Assembly: GCA_025997475.1 (NCBI GenBank)
Contig: BNUQ01000005.1
Span: 1 to 64,000, forward strand
Length of the DNA: 64,000 nucleotides
Direction of reading: 5' to 3'
From: Planctomycetales bacterium
GTDB lineage: Bacteria > Planctomycetota > SZUA-567
Part shown: one piece after another, positions 8,500 through 17,214 of the stretch
Layout of the letters: the number at the start of each line of letters is the position of its first letter
How positions within the stretch are numbered: position 1 is the first letter of the stretch
Translations under genes and position numbers: made by a program
Notes under the pieces: model-generated
Databases searched by the model: none
The model's input: the letters and a program-made list of their open reading frames with translations, nothing else
What the model was told of the DNA's origin: nothing

Positions 8500-10290
8500 T
8501 TAATTGTCCCAATCGCTCGGTCGCATATCTTGAATTATCAATTCCGGGCGCGGCGGGTCGTAATAGGTGTTGTATTTCAGCGAAAAAACCAAGTCCCACG
8601 GTTGGCGCGGCTGGCGGTCGAGCGCGGTCAGCCACGCCGTCAGCAACTCCGGCGGCTGGCGCACGACCGCCTGATAGGCGACGTTGTTTTGCACGGCGTT
8701 AAACTTGAAGTATTGACGCGGCTCGCGCCCGGACAACCGCGGCGTGCCGGTAACGCGGACTTTGCGACACAAAAACAGCGGCAGGGGATTGCGGTCGCCG
8801 AACGGTTCTAAATTGGCGATTTCGCGCATTAAATAGTCGTTGATTTCCGTCAGCGAAATTTCCCCGTCGATGTTCAGCGGCGGCAAACCGCCGGTCGCGG
8901 CGGCTTGGGCGGCGCAATGGCGCGTAAATTTTTCGCGAAACGCCGACAGGTTCTCGCGCTTAACGCTAAACCCCGCCGCCTGCGCGTGTCCGCCGAACGC
9001 CGCCAACAACTCGCGCGAGTCGTCCAACGCCGCGTAAAGATTCACGCCCGCGGCGCTCCGCGCCGACCCTTTGCCGATATCCCCGTTCAGCGAAATCACC
9101 GCGCACGGCAAACGATAGCGCTCCGCCAACCGTCCCGCCGCGATGCCGATAATGCCCTCGTGCCAATTTTCGCCGGCGATGACCAGCGCGCCGGCGGGCG
9201 GAGCGCCGACGGGCGGAGCGCCGGTCATCGCGTCGGCTTCGGTCAAAGTCGCGGAAATTTGCGTCATCATTTCGTCGCACCGGCGGCGGCGCTCGCTGTT
9301 TTTTTGGTCCAGAATTTCCGCGAGTTCCCGCGCCCGTTCGGCGTCGGTCGCCAGCAATACTTCCAACGCCAAATCCGCCGCGCCGAGACGACCGGCGGCG
9401 TTGAGGCGCGGCGCGACGATAAAGCCGATGTCGCGACAGGTGGCGACCCGCAAGCCCACACCCCCGACGGCGAACAGCGCGCGCAAGCCGACCGAGGCGA
9501 ACGGCAGACGTTTTAGACCGTGATAAACTAAAATGCGGTTTTCGCCGGTCAGCGCCGCCACGTCGGCGACGGTGCCAATCATCGCCAGCGGCAAGGCGCG
9601 CAGGAGCGCGTCCTGCAATTTTTCGCCGACTTTTTTGCCGCCGCTGATTTGCTCGCACAGTCCCCACGCCAACTTAAACGCCACGCCCGCGCCGACCAAA
9701 TCGCGAAACGGATAGGTCGCGTCGGGGCGCTTGGGATTCAGCACCGCGACCGCCGGCGGCAACGCATAGTCGCCGACTTCGTGATGGTCGGTGATAATCA
9801 CGTCGATGCCCGCTTGTTGCATTTGCGCGACGCGGTCGTATTCGCCGATGCCGCAGTCAACGGTAACGACCAACGTCGCGCCGGCGGCGCCGGCTTTTTC
9901 GACAAACGCGGGCGAGATGCCGTAGCCCTCGGCGGCGCGATGCGGCAGATACGGCGTTACGTCGGCGTCGAGCGCGCGCAACACCGTTACCATAACGGCG
10001 GTGGCGGTAACGCCGTCGGCGTCGTAGTCGCCGTGAATAATAATTTTTTCTTTATCGCGGACGGCGCGCGCCAAGCGTTCGGCGGCTAGGGGCAGGTCTT
10101 TCATCGCGGCGGGCGGGTGAAAATCGAGCATATTCGGCGCGAGGAATTTTTTCGCGCCCTCGACATCGCCGGCGCGTTGCGCGAGCAACGTCGCCATCAA
10201 CGACGACACGCCGCACTCCCGCGCAATCAGCGCCGCCTGTTGGCGGTCGGCGGGCAAAAGGTTCCAGCGATAATGGGCGGCGGCGGACAT
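8500..10290 (-). CDS. recJ: single-stranded-DNA-specific exonuclease RecJ
   Basis: 596 residues, close to the E. coli length. DHH-phosphoesterase motifs are present in order: HGDYDADGVTATAVM (about 85-99), VDCGIGEYD (about 144), TDHHEVGDY (about 168), then GRLGAADLAL and the DHHA1 glycine motif FGGHAQAAGFS. RecJ degrades single-stranded DNA 5' to 3' in recombination and mismatch repair. A short repeat GAPPVGAPPAGA in the linker between the DHH and DHHA1 parts is unusual. The stop codon lies inside an AATTAAG-type heptamer array. Confidence 0.96.
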   Translation of the reverse strand: MSAAAHYRWNLLPADRQQAALIARECGVSSLMATLLAQRAGDVEGAKKFLAPNMLDFHPPAAMKDLPLAAERLARAVRDKEKIIIHGDYDADGVTATAVMVTVLRALDADVTPYLPHRAAEGYGISPAFVEKAGAAGATLVVTVDCGIGEYDRVAQMQQAGIDVIITDHHEVGDYALPPAVAVLNPKRPDATYPFRDLVGAGVAFKLAWGLCEQISGGKKVGEKLQDALLRALPLAMIGTVADVAALTGENRILVYHGLKRLPFASVGLRALFAVGGVGLRVATCRDIGFIVAPRLNAAGRLGAADLALEVLLATDAERARELAEILDQKNSERRRRCDEMMTQISATLTEADAMTGAPPVGAPPAGALVIAGENWHEGIIGIAAGRLAERYRLPCAVISLNGDIGKGSARSAAGVNLYAALDDSRELLAAFGGHAQAAGFSVKRENLSAFREKFTRHCAAQAAATGGLPPLNIDGEISLTEINDYLMREIANLEPFGDRNPLPLFLCRKVRVTGTPRLSGREPRQYFKFNAVQNNVAYQAVVRQPPELLTAWLTALDRQPRQPWDLVFSLKYNTYYDPPRPELIIQDMRPSDWDN

Positions 10291-10291
10291 C

Positions 10292-10350
10292 AGAGTTTAG
10301 AGTTTAGAGTTGAGAGTTAAGAGTTAAAAGTTAAAAGTTAAAAGTTAAAA
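10292..10350. repeat. heptamer tandem array 5' of recJ
   Basis: About eight 7-bp units change gradually from GAGTTTA through GTTGAGA to GTTAAAA. There is no complementary arm nearby, so this is a half copy of the hairpin repeat family. Confidence 0.75.
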
Positions 10351-10377
10351 GTGCGGTTATCGCGACATTGTTCTAAC

Positions 10378-10405
10378 AAAAAAAACGTCGCGGAAAATCG
10401 CGACG
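10378..10405 (-). terminator. intrinsic terminator after the Memo-AMMECR1 gene
   Basis: On the minus strand CGTCGCG and CGCGACG form a 7-bp stem around a 6-base loop (10386-10405), followed directly by a run of eight T. It lies about 130 bp downstream of the stop codon at 10539. Confidence 0.8.
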
Positions 10406-10538
10406 CTCTTCGACCGTCCGCGCCATTTTACACAACCGTCGGCGTTTGCGGCGATATTTTCTGAAATTTCATCAGCGTTGATAATTCCCCTCCGTAGAGG
10501 GGAATTAAAACCGTAGGCGCGAGGTCTCTACCGGAAAT

Positions 10539-12320
10539 TTATTTCTCCGCCGGATAGCGGTCAACGTCGAAAAGCCAGATGTCCACGCGGGCGGAGCGGT
10601 AGGCGTTCGGTTGCAAGCCGGCGCGGCGGCACGCGAACGCCAGCGCGTCTTCGACCGACCAGCGGTGTCGCTCCGCCGTGCCGGGCAGAACGACCGACCG
10701 TTGACTGCCCCGCGCCACCATAATTCCTTGTCCGTTTTTCACATCCTCCCATTTCGCCGCCGGTCGCAAATTTTTCAGGACGGAAACTTCGAGCGCGCCG
10801 GTTTGCGCGTCGTAGGAATTTAACCGTTTCGGCATTTGCGGGTCTTCGCCGAGCGCGCACATTCGCGCCGCTTCGGCGACGCCCTGCGCCAGCGGCAAGT
10901 TCTGATTGAGCGTCCCCATACTCGCGAGTTCGACGCCGTCCTTGCCCACGACCGTAACGAAAACCGCGCGGCGGTGCAACAATTCGGGACTGCGCGGATA
11001 CGGCGCGTCGTAACGCGCGAGCGCCGCCGCCGCTTGCAAACTGTCGCGGGCGATGGTCAGCATTTCCCGCGCCGCCGCGTCCGACAACCGCCCGCTTTCC
11101 AACCTAACGATAGGCGTCCCGTCGCGCGTCGTTTCGGCAATCGCGGTTTTCGCGCGCGCCGACAACGCGCCCGCCGCGCAACCGGTGAGCAGAGGCGCGC
11201 CGGGGAATTGGCGCGGCGCGTCATAACCGAACCACGTCAGCGTGTCCATTTCCAACCACAAACCGGTCAGCACCGCCGCCATCGCGACACGCGGCGCGTC
11301 GATAATGCCGGCGCCGGGGTAAAGTTGTTGTTCGCGCTTTTTGCCGAGGTTGTTGATGATGTTCAAGTCGAGCGTTTGCAGTTCGGCGAGCGTTTGCAAA
11401 TCGTATCTGCCCGCGACCTCGCGTTCGGGAAACCCGTAAGACAAATTCGTAATCGCCACCAACACCACGCCGTCGCCCGCCACGATTTTCGCCAGCGCGC
11501 GGCATAAATTTTCCGCGTCGCCGGTCAGGCGCGGATTGACGAGCACCGGCACAATTTGCGCGTCGGGCAAAAAATACTGCGCGAGAATCACGTTGGTTTC
11601 TATCGCCGCGTCGGTTTGATGCGCCGCCGGCTCAAAATTTACGTCGGGATTGGTCGCCAGCCGCCGCGCCGCGAGCGCGTTGATTTTCGCGATGCCGAGC
11701 GGCGTCGCGTAGCCGCCCTGCGCCCACACCGACGCCGGTCCGGCGAGCGGTTCGCCGTGCGGACGCGCCACCAACACGACGGTTTTCACGTTGCCGCGTT
11801 GCCGGAGATATTGATAGACCTTCGCCGCGACGGGCAACGCGCCGTCGAGCGTTCCCCACGGCGCGATAAAAACCTTCGCCACGCCCGGCACCGGTTCCAA
11901 CGCCGTCGGCGTGTCGAGCGCCTGCAATTGCCGCCGCAACAACCGCGCGTCGGCGGGATAATACAAATTCACGCCGGTCGGCTGACGCACGTCGTAAGGA
12001 AAAGTAACCGACGGAATGAACATCGGCGGCGCGAGCATTTTCGGCGACCTTTCCGGCGGCAACGGCGGCGGATTAAATTGCGACGCGGCGGACGGAACGC
12101 CGAACGGCGCGACCGGCGAGCGCCACGCCGGTTCGCCGGCGGTCGGCAAAGACGGGGGCGGAGCGGGCGCGTTGATGACGCGGTCGGAAATGACGACGGC
12201 GGTTTGGTCGGGCGCGACGCCCGCCAAGTCGTCCGCCGACATAAATTGTTCGACAAACGCCGCGTCGGTGTCGGCGAACGCCGCCGCCGAAAAAAGCAGT
12301 AGGAAAATAAGGCGTCGCAT
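10539..12320 (-). CDS. secreted Memo-like / AMMECR1-like fusion protein with eroded motifs
   Basis: 593 residues. A signal peptide (MRRLIFLLLFSAAAFA) is followed by a Pro-rich stretch (50-110), a Memo-type domain (about 145-385) and an AMMECR1-type domain (about 415-593). These families appear together as AmmeMemoRadiSam proteins B and A. By eye alignment several conserved residues are changed: the PHAGY histidine is Trp155, the SDLSH histidine is Tyr295, and the AMMECR1 RGCIG motif reads LASMG near 465. His188 and His234 remain. The protein is probably exported and may not bind metal as classical Memo does. An intrinsic terminator follows. No radical SAM partner is in the window. Confidence 0.7.
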   Translation of the reverse strand: MRRLIFLLLFSAAAFADTDAAFVEQFMSADDLAGVAPDQTAVVISDRVINAPAPPPSLPTAGEPAWRSPVAPFGVPSAASQFNPPPLPPERSPKMLAPPMFIPSVTFPYDVRQPTGVNLYYPADARLLRRQLQALDTPTALEPVPGVAKVFIAPWGTLDGALPVAAKVYQYLRQRGNVKTVVLVARPHGEPLAGPASVWAQGGYATPLGIAKINALAARRLATNPDVNFEPAAHQTDAAIETNVILAQYFLPDAQIVPVLVNPRLTGDAENLCRALAKIVAGDGVVLVAITNLSYGFPEREVAGRYDLQTLAELQTLDLNIINNLGKKREQQLYPGAGIIDAPRVAMAAVLTGLWLEMDTLTWFGYDAPRQFPGAPLLTGCAAGALSARAKTAIAETTRDGTPIVRLESGRLSDAAAREMLTIARDSLQAAAALARYDAPYPRSPELLHRRAVFVTVVGKDGVELASMGTLNQNLPLAQGVAEAARMCALGEDPQMPKRLNSYDAQTGALEVSVLKNLRPAAKWEDVKNGQGIMVARGSQRSVVLPGTAERHRWSVEDALAFACRRAGLQPNAYRSARVDIWLFDVDRYPAEK

Positions 12321-12357
12321 TATTGCCTCGTAGAGGGATAAATTTTTAATGGGTCTT

Positions 12358-13500
12358 TCATTTTTTCCGCAACCACTCGTCGATTAGCGGCTGGTGGTCG
12401 TCGAGCCAATTTTTTATTTTGGTTACGATGTCGCCGTCGCCCCGAATGGCGCGGAGCAGTTCCGCGTATTCCGTCATCGTCAATTTTTCGCGCCGGAAGA
12501 AGCCGCTCAATTCCTCAAACATATCGATGAAAGGCGTGGCGGCGTAAATGTTAATCGTGTCGCCGTCGCCGTAAATTCCGCGCGGGTCGGCGAGAAATTT
12601 TAGCGGAAATTCGGCGAAAAGCGCGTGCGGCGTCCACGCGGTAACGACGACCGGTCGATGCTCGCGCTCGGCTTCGCGCAATTTATCCCACAAATACGGC
12701 TCGTTGCGTTCGTCCAATCGCCAGCGCGTCAAGCCGTAATCCTCAATCGCGCGGCGCGTCAGGCGGCTCAATTTTGAGTCGGGGTCAATCGCGTAAATCA
12801 CGCCGTCGCCCGCCGCCAAATCCGCGAGCGTTTCGGCTTCCACCCATTGCGGCACGGCTAAACCCAACCGCGCGTCCGTCGCGAGCGTTCCCAACTGCGC
12901 GACGCGCTCGCCGGCTTGGCGCGCAAATTCCGCCTGCGTCGGCATCCAGCCGGAAAAAAACACGTCCGCGCGATTGGTCGCGAGTTGCGCCCACGCCTCC
13001 GCGAGGCGCGTCAGCGGCAACGGCTTCAACAAGACCTCCGCCGCCAAGCGCGTGCGCAAAATTTGCGCGTTCAGATACGCCGTCGCGACCGAACTGTCCC
13101 AGTCGCTGATATACACAATCCGCACCAACGGCGCGCCGTTTTGCCGGCGATAAATTTCTTCAAAAGCCGGCTCCTCTTTTTTCTCCTCGACCTCGCGCCC
13201 GAAGGGGATGGCGGCGACAACGGGCAAAATAACCGCCGCCAAGACGACAAGGAATAACGAGGAGTGTCGGCCGTGATGTTTCCGCAAAATCGCAAGGCGG
13301 CGCCGCCACCGGAGCGCTAATTTTCGCCGCCAGCGCGGACGGTCGCGCCGCGCCGCGGAAAAGCGCGCGACGGCAATTTTGAAATCACATTCTTCGATAT
13401 GCCGGTCGAGCCAGCGGCGCGCGCCGTCGAGACGCGACGCCCGCCCGCGCGGCAGGCACCGGCGCAAAACGCGCAGAAGTTGGCGAAGAAAAATGAACAC
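12358..13500 (-). CDS. OpuAC-type (glycine betaine-binding) domain protein with basic N-terminal extension
   Basis: About 380 residues. Residues 1-80 are extremely Arg-rich, a membrane helix follows (81-99), and the rest is a periplasmic ligand-binding domain of the OpuAC type (for example VRIVYISDWDSSVATAYL, DVFFSGWMPTQ, VVVTAWTPHALFAEF). Such domains normally deliver quaternary ammonium compounds to an ABC permease; no permease or ATPase is nearby. The only upstream start is a GTG without a clear ribosome site, so the true start, and with it the basic tail, is uncertain. It lies 37 bp upstream of the Memo-AMMECR1 gene on the same strand and may share its transcript. Confidence 0.7.
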   Translation of the reverse strand: MFIFLRQLLRVLRRCLPRGRASRLDGARRWLDRHIEECDFKIAVARFSAARRDRPRWRRKLALRWRRRLAILRKHHGRHSSLFLVVLAAVILPVVAAIPFGREVEEKKEEPAFEEIYRRQNGAPLVRIVYISDWDSSVATAYLNAQILRTRLAAEVLLKPLPLTRLAEAWAQLATNRADVFFSGWMPTQAEFARQAGERVAQLGTLATDARLGLAVPQWVEAETLADLAAGDGVIYAIDPDSKLSRLTRRAIEDYGLTRWRLDERNEPYLWDKLREAEREHRPVVVTAWTPHALFAEFPLKFLADPRGIYGDGDTINIYAATPFIDMFEELSGFFRREKLTMTEYAELLRAIRGDGDIVTKIKNWLDDHQPLIDEWLRKK

Positions 13501-13595
13501 GGACGGGGGACTTTGGCGAAGGACGTATAAGAACGGTTTTCTAACTTTTTTTCTCGCGGAGACGCGGAGAACACGGAGTAACGCCGACCGGAAAT

Positions 13596-13739
13596 GCTCT
13601 ATTCAATTGCCACGCCCTTTAGGGCGTGGATAGCGTTTAGAGTATGACCGGCTTTAGCCGAATGTTTTTCTTTGGGCTAAAGCCCTTTTCTTTTTTGACC
13701 GCCGACCACGCCTTAAAAGGCGTGGCAATTGAATAGAGC
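13596..13739. repeat. inverted-repeat element, family GCTCTATTCAATTGCC, copy 1
   Basis: The 144-bp element starts GCTCTATTCAATTGCC and ends with its complement. Nested palindromes inside include CACGCCCTTTAGGGCGTG, GGCTTTAGCC and GGGCTAAAGCCC. It is preceded by CGCGGAGAACACGGAG, also conserved in other copies. The 320-bp gap at 13501-13820 contains only this element and flanking repeat. Confidence 0.85.
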
Positions 13740-13820
13740 GACCGCATTTATGGGGCGTAATCTCTTCTACGATTTCCGAAAATCCCCTCCGTGCCGCCGT
13801 GAGAAAAAAGGCAATCGTCT

Positions 13821-14573
13821 TTATTCGCGACCGCCCCGCGCTTTGGTCGCGGAGGTCGCGTCCGGCTGAGCGGGCGCGCTCGCCTTTGCCCATTCCACTT
13901 TGCCGGTTTCGATGTCATACATCGCCTGCACCAAACGGAACTGACCGTCGCCGCCGTGTTCGCGGGAAATTTTGCCGCTCTCCGCCGCTTTTTTGATGAC
14001 CGGCGACAATTTTTTAATCGCGTCGGTTTGCGCCTGCACGTTGCCCCATTCGACCAACCGCGCCAATAAGGCGTCCGGCAAATTCTCGGCGTCGATACTG
14101 CCTTTCAATTTTTTGATGGTGGGCTGAATCGCGACCAACAGCGGATTTTTCGTGTCGCTCGGCGCGGCAATCGCGGCTTGAACGGCGCCGCAATGCGTGT
14201 GTCCCAGCACGACGACCAAATTCGCGCCGGTGTGTTCGACGCCGTAATCAATCGACGCGGTTTCAAGCGCGCCCGCGATGTTGCCGGCGACGCGCACCAC
14301 AAAAATATCGCCGATGCCGCGGTCAAAAATCACTTCCGGCGGCACGCGCGAGTCGCCGCAAGTCAACACCACCACCGACGGATGTTGTCCGTGCTTCGCG
14401 GTCTCGGCGGCAATCGCCGTGGTGTGATTTTCATTCGTAACTTTGCCGCTGACAAAACGCTCGTTGCCCTGCTTCAATAATTCCCACGCCGCGTCGGCGG
14501 AAATCCCTTCCGCCGCCCCCGCGCCCACCGCCAACACCGCCGCCAATAAGCCGGCAAAAACGATTCTTTTCAT
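13821..14573 (-). CDS. periplasmic beta-class carbonic anhydrase
   Basis: 250 residues from the ATG at 14573, which follows an excellent ribosome site (CAAGGAGG). Residues 1-21 form a signal peptide ending AGAAE. The zinc site of beta carbonic anhydrases is complete: Cys72-x-Asp74-x-Arg76 (TCGDSRV) and His125-x-x-Cys128 (GHTHCG). It interconverts CO2 and bicarbonate, here outside the cytoplasm. The C-terminal tail is Ala/Lys-rich and low complexity. It stands alone with a tRNA gene on the other strand just upstream. Confidence 0.93.
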   Translation of the reverse strand: MKRIVFAGLLAAVLAVGAGAAEGISADAAWELLKQGNERFVSGKVTNENHTTAIAAETAKHGQHPSVVVLTCGDSRVPPEVIFDRGIGDIFVVRVAGNIAGALETASIDYGVEHTGANLVVVLGHTHCGAVQAAIAAPSDTKNPLLVAIQPTIKKLKGSIDAENLPDALLARLVEWGNVQAQTDAIKKLSPVIKKAAESGKISREHGGDGQFRLVQAMYDIETGKVEWAKASAPAQPDATSATKARGGRE

Positions 14574-14692
14574 CACCCGTCCTCCTTGCAAATGAGTTGA
14601 AAAACGACGCCGAAAATGACGCCGAAAATTTTCATATTTCATTCTTAATTTTTAACGGCGGTTAATTATGATGCCCGACCGCCGACCTAAAC

Positions 14693-14766
14693 GCGGGCGT
14701 AGCTCAATGGCAGAGCGCTAGCTTCCCAAGCTCGATACGAGGGTTCGATTCCCTTCGCCCGCTCCA
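14693..14766 (+). tRNA. tRNA-Gly, anticodon CCC
   Basis: The acceptor stem GCGGGCG/CGCCCGC pairs perfectly and CCA is encoded (14764-14766). The D arm contains AGCTCAATGGCAGAGC. The anticodon loop TTCCCAA gives anticodon CCC, with one mismatch in that stem. The T arm is GAGGG-TTCGATT-CCCTT. The sequence is very close to the enterobacterial tRNA-Gly(CCC) as I remember it. Confidence 0.95.
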
Positions 14767-14773
14767 CTTCTTG

Positions 14774-14876
14774 TTAGAGTCGAAAGTTGAGAGAGTGGAG
14801 TTTTATTTTTTAAGACGCGCGAAGCGCATCCAACATTCAACTCTAAACTCTCAACTCTAAACTTTCAACTCTGTTA
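14774..14876. repeat. heptamer hairpin repeat, GTTGAGA type
   Basis: The left arm has GTTGAGA-like units, then GTGGAGTTTTATTTTTTAAG and a GCGCGAAGCGC palindrome, then complementary TCAACTC-type units. The right arm supplies the last codons and the stop of the nitroreductase gene on the minus strand. Confidence 0.85.
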
Positions 14877-15690
14877 TACGCGCGGCGTGGTCGCGCTGGA
14901 CGGTGCGCGCGTAGCGGACTAACGGCTTGCCGAACAACAGCGCGTAAAAATAGCCGTCGGGCGACAAACCGAATTCGGGGCGCAATTCCGGCGCGGCGTT
15001 CAACACCATCGACAAAATTCCGCACCACGTTACGCCCAAACCGGCGGCGGTCGCCAACAACTCAAAATACGCGCCGGCAATCAGCACGTCGGCGACGCCG
15101 GTGTGCGGTTCTTTGGCGGCGTCCAACGAAATCAGCAACAACTGCGGCGCGCCGCGAAAGAAATGGTCAACGCCGTTTTGCTCCCAACATTCGACCCACT
15201 GCCACAGACCGTCCGGCACGTCGCGTCCGGCGCGTTTGGCGACGGTCAACGCCCCGCAAATTTTTTCGAGATATTTCACCATCGTCGCGCGGTCGCGCAC
15301 CGTCGAAAAAATCAGCGCGCGGTCGTTGCAACCGGTCGGCGCATACGCCAAGTCGGTCAACAATTCGGCGACGATTTTTTTATCGACGGGGTCGGGGGCG
15401 TATTGCCGCACGGTGCGCCGCCCGCGCAAAAATAATTTCATCTGCGCCGCCGTCGGCAATTTTTCCGGCGCGAGCGCGAAACTGTCTTCCGGTTTCAGTC
15501 CGAAAACCGACAACGCGCCGACCGGACAAACCGCCAAACAGTGCTGACATTCGATACAGCCCGCGGCGCTTTCGGCGGTAACGCCGACTTTGCCGTCGTC
15601 GCGCCGGATTACGTCGTTCGGACAATCGCGGGCGCAGGCGCCGCAACCGGTGCATTTCTTTTCGTCGATGATGAAGTTTAGGGGAGGCAT
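14857..15690 (-). CDS. ferredoxin-nitroreductase fusion (nitroreductase family with two 4Fe-4S clusters)
   Basis: 277 residues. The N-terminal 60 residues hold two 4Fe-4S motifs: Cys13, 16, 19 and 23 (CTGCGACARDC) and a second CIECQHCLAVCPVGAL. The rest is an FMN-binding nitroreductase domain (RRTVRQY at about 90, APTGCNDR, then a C-terminal GLGVTWCG). Such fusions occur in anaerobes and probably pass electrons from the clusters to FMN; the substrate is unknown. AAGGAGAA precedes the ATG. The last residues (TELKV) and the stop codon come from a heptamer repeat that has run into the gene end. Confidence 0.88.
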   Translation of the reverse strand: MPPLNFIIDEKKCTGCGACARDCPNDVIRRDDGKVGVTAESAAGCIECQHCLAVCPVGALSVFGLKPEDSFALAPEKLPTAAQMKLFLRGRRTVRQYAPDPVDKKIVAELLTDLAYAPTGCNDRALIFSTVRDRATMVKYLEKICGALTVAKRAGRDVPDGLWQWVECWEQNGVDHFFRGAPQLLLISLDAAKEPHTGVADVLIAGAYFELLATAAGLGVTWCGILSMVLNAAPELRPEFGLSPDGYFYALLFGKPLVRYARTVQRDHAARITELKV

Positions 15691-15703
15691 TTTTTCTCCT
15701 TAT

Positions 15704-15821
15704 TAGAGTTGAGAGTTCAGAGTTAAGAGTTTAGGGTTTAGAGTTCGGATGCGCTTCGCGCGTCATTAATAAAGTAAAACTCCACTCTCTAAACTCTAAA
15801 CTCTGAACTCTGAACTTTTAT
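15704..15821. repeat. heptamer hairpin repeat, GAGTTTA/GAGTTCA type
   Basis: GAGTTNA units are followed by a core containing GGATGCGCTTCGCGCG and AAAACTCCAC, then TCTAAAC/TCTGAAC units complementary to the left arm. It lies between divergent nitroreductase and ribH. Confidence 0.85.
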
Positions 15822-15922
15822 AGCCAACCGCGCCGCGCCGACAATGAGTAGTCCGGCATTGCAACGCGCGAACGGCGTTTATACTCCGCCGCTTCCACGC
15901 CATTTCGCGAAAGGGCAAACCA

Positions 15923-16393
15923 ATGGGCAAAGTTTATGAGGGCGAATTAAGCGCGGCGGAAAAATCGTTCGCGATTGTCGTCAGCCGGTTTAATGCGTTT
16001 ATCAGCGAGCGGTTGGTCGAAGGCGCGATTGATTGCCTAAAACGCCACGGCGCGCTCGAAGAATTTATCGACATTATCCGCGTGCCGGGCGCGTATGAAC
16101 TGCCGGCGGCGATGGGGCGCGTGATTGCGCTCGACAAATACGACGGCGTGATTGCGCTCGGCGCGATTATCCGCGGTTCGACGCCGCATTTCGACTACGT
16201 CGCCGCGGAAGCCGCGAAGGGCATCGCCGCCATCGCGCAAAACGCGCCGTGCGCCGTGGCGTTCGGCGTGTTGACTTGCGACACCATCGAACAAGCCATC
16301 GAACGCGCCGGCGCGAAAGCCGGCAACAAAGGCGCCGACGCCGCGCTGACGGCGATTGAAATGGCGAATTTGTTTGGCGCGCTGGCGCAATGA
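15923..16393 (+). CDS. ribH: 6,7-dimethyl-8-ribityllumazine synthase
   Basis: 156 residues, the normal size. Conserved features include the N-terminal ribityl-binding SRFN motif, PGAYELP for the phosphate site, and [12 protein letters not shown] with the catalytic histidine. It joins 5-amino-6-ribitylaminouracil and dihydroxybutanone phosphate in the penultimate step of riboflavin synthesis. It is followed on the same strand by nusB, the classical ribH-nusB order, but a 130-bp hairpin repeat separates the two genes. Confidence 0.95.
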   Translation: MGKVYEGELSAAEKSFAIVVSRFNAFISERLVEGAIDCLKRHGALEEFIDIIRVPGAYELPAAMGRVIALDKYDGVIALGAIIRGSTPHFDYVAAEAAKGIAAIAQNAPCAVAFGVLTCDTIEQAIERAGAKAGNKGADAALTAIEMANLFGALAQ

Positions 16394-16400
16394 TCGGGCA

Positions 16401-16531
16401 GTTTGGTAGTTTGTAGTTGGTAGTTTTTAGTGGTGGAGTTTGACGGTCAAAGATTCGCTTCGCGCGTGCTTGCGGATTTGCCAATAAAAACTCCAACACT
16501 ATCAACTAAAAACTACCAACTATCAAACTGA
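16401..16531. repeat. heptamer hairpin repeat, AGTTGGT type, in the ribH-nusB spacer
   Basis: TAGTTGG-type units lead into GGTGGAGTTTGACGGTCAAA, TTCGCTTCGCGC and a TTGCGGATTTGCCAATAAAA stretch. Then comes ACTCC and complementary ACCAACT units. It lies within a likely operon. Confidence 0.85.
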
Positions 16532-16532
16532 A

Positions 16533-17000
16533 ATGAAAAAAATGATAAAACCGCGAACGCTCGCGCGCCGGTTGGCGATGCAATACTGTTTTATGTGCGA
16601 CTTGAACGCCGAGTGGAACACTTGGTCGCTCAGTGGTTTTTTAGCGGCGCATTGCGACTTGCCGACGGCGGCGGATTTCGCCAAAGAATTGGTCGCGGAC
16701 ACGGTGGCGCAACACGAAGCGCTCGACGAGCAAATCGGCGCGGTCGTCAAACACTGGGAAGTGCGCCGCATCGCCGCCGTGGAGCGCAACATTTTGCGCG
16801 TGGCGCTCGCCGAATTGCGCGCCGGCAAACTCGACAAAAAAATTATCATCAGCGAAGCGATAAAATTGGCGGACGATTTCGGCGATAAAAATTCCGGCAA
16901 ATTCGTCAACGGACTATTGGACGCGCTGGCGAAAAATGTGGCGGCAAAAGCCGAATTTGTATCTCACGGAGGCGCGGAGGACCCGGAGAATACTTTATGA
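16533..17000 (+). CDS. nusB: transcription antitermination factor NusB
   Basis: 155 residues, all helical, with the family's ARRLAMQYCFMCDLN start, a central HWEVRRIAAVERNILRVAL and the end LADDFGDKNSGKFVNGLLDA. NusB binds boxA RNA together with S10 in rRNA antitermination. The last about 13 residues (after KAEF) are encoded by a piece of dispersed repeat (TCTCACGGAGGCGCGGAGGA...) that also precedes other copies of the GCTCTATTC element. The native tail has therefore been replaced or extended by repeat sequence. Confidence 0.93.
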   Translation: MKKMIKPRTLARRLAMQYCFMCDLNAEWNTWSLSGFLAAHCDLPTAADFAKELVADTVAQHEALDEQIGAVVKHWEVRRIAAVERNILRVALAELRAGKLDKKIIISEAIKLADDFGDKNSGKFVNGLLDALAKNVAAKAEFVSHGGAEDPENTL

Positions 17001-17007
17001 TGGGGAC

Positions 17008-17080
17008 GCGCTATTCAATTGCCACGCCTTTTAAGGCGTGGTGGGCGGGTAAAAAAAGAAAAAGGGCTTTAGCCCAAAAT
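17008..17080. repeat. inverted-repeat element GCTCTATTCAATTGCC, truncated copy
   Basis: Only the left half is present: CTATTCAATTGCCACGCC, the TTTTAAGGCGTGG palindrome, and GGGCTTTAGCCC. The right end is missing. It starts 8 bp after the nusB stop codon. Confidence 0.8.
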
Positions 17081-17214
17081 AATGACTATACGAAATGGCA
17101 TGAGGAACACGACGAGTCCGTCAGTGTGCGCGAATACAGCGAACAAGCGATGACGTTCGCCGCCACGCGGGAAAACCGGTAATTTTTTTTTCACTCCGCT
17201 CGGAGAGAACCGCT

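Noticed and set aside
16997-17182. 61-codon frame after nusB
   Set aside because: Its first half is the truncated GCTCTATTC repeat element. Only the last 30 codons look protein-like, and they match nothing I know.
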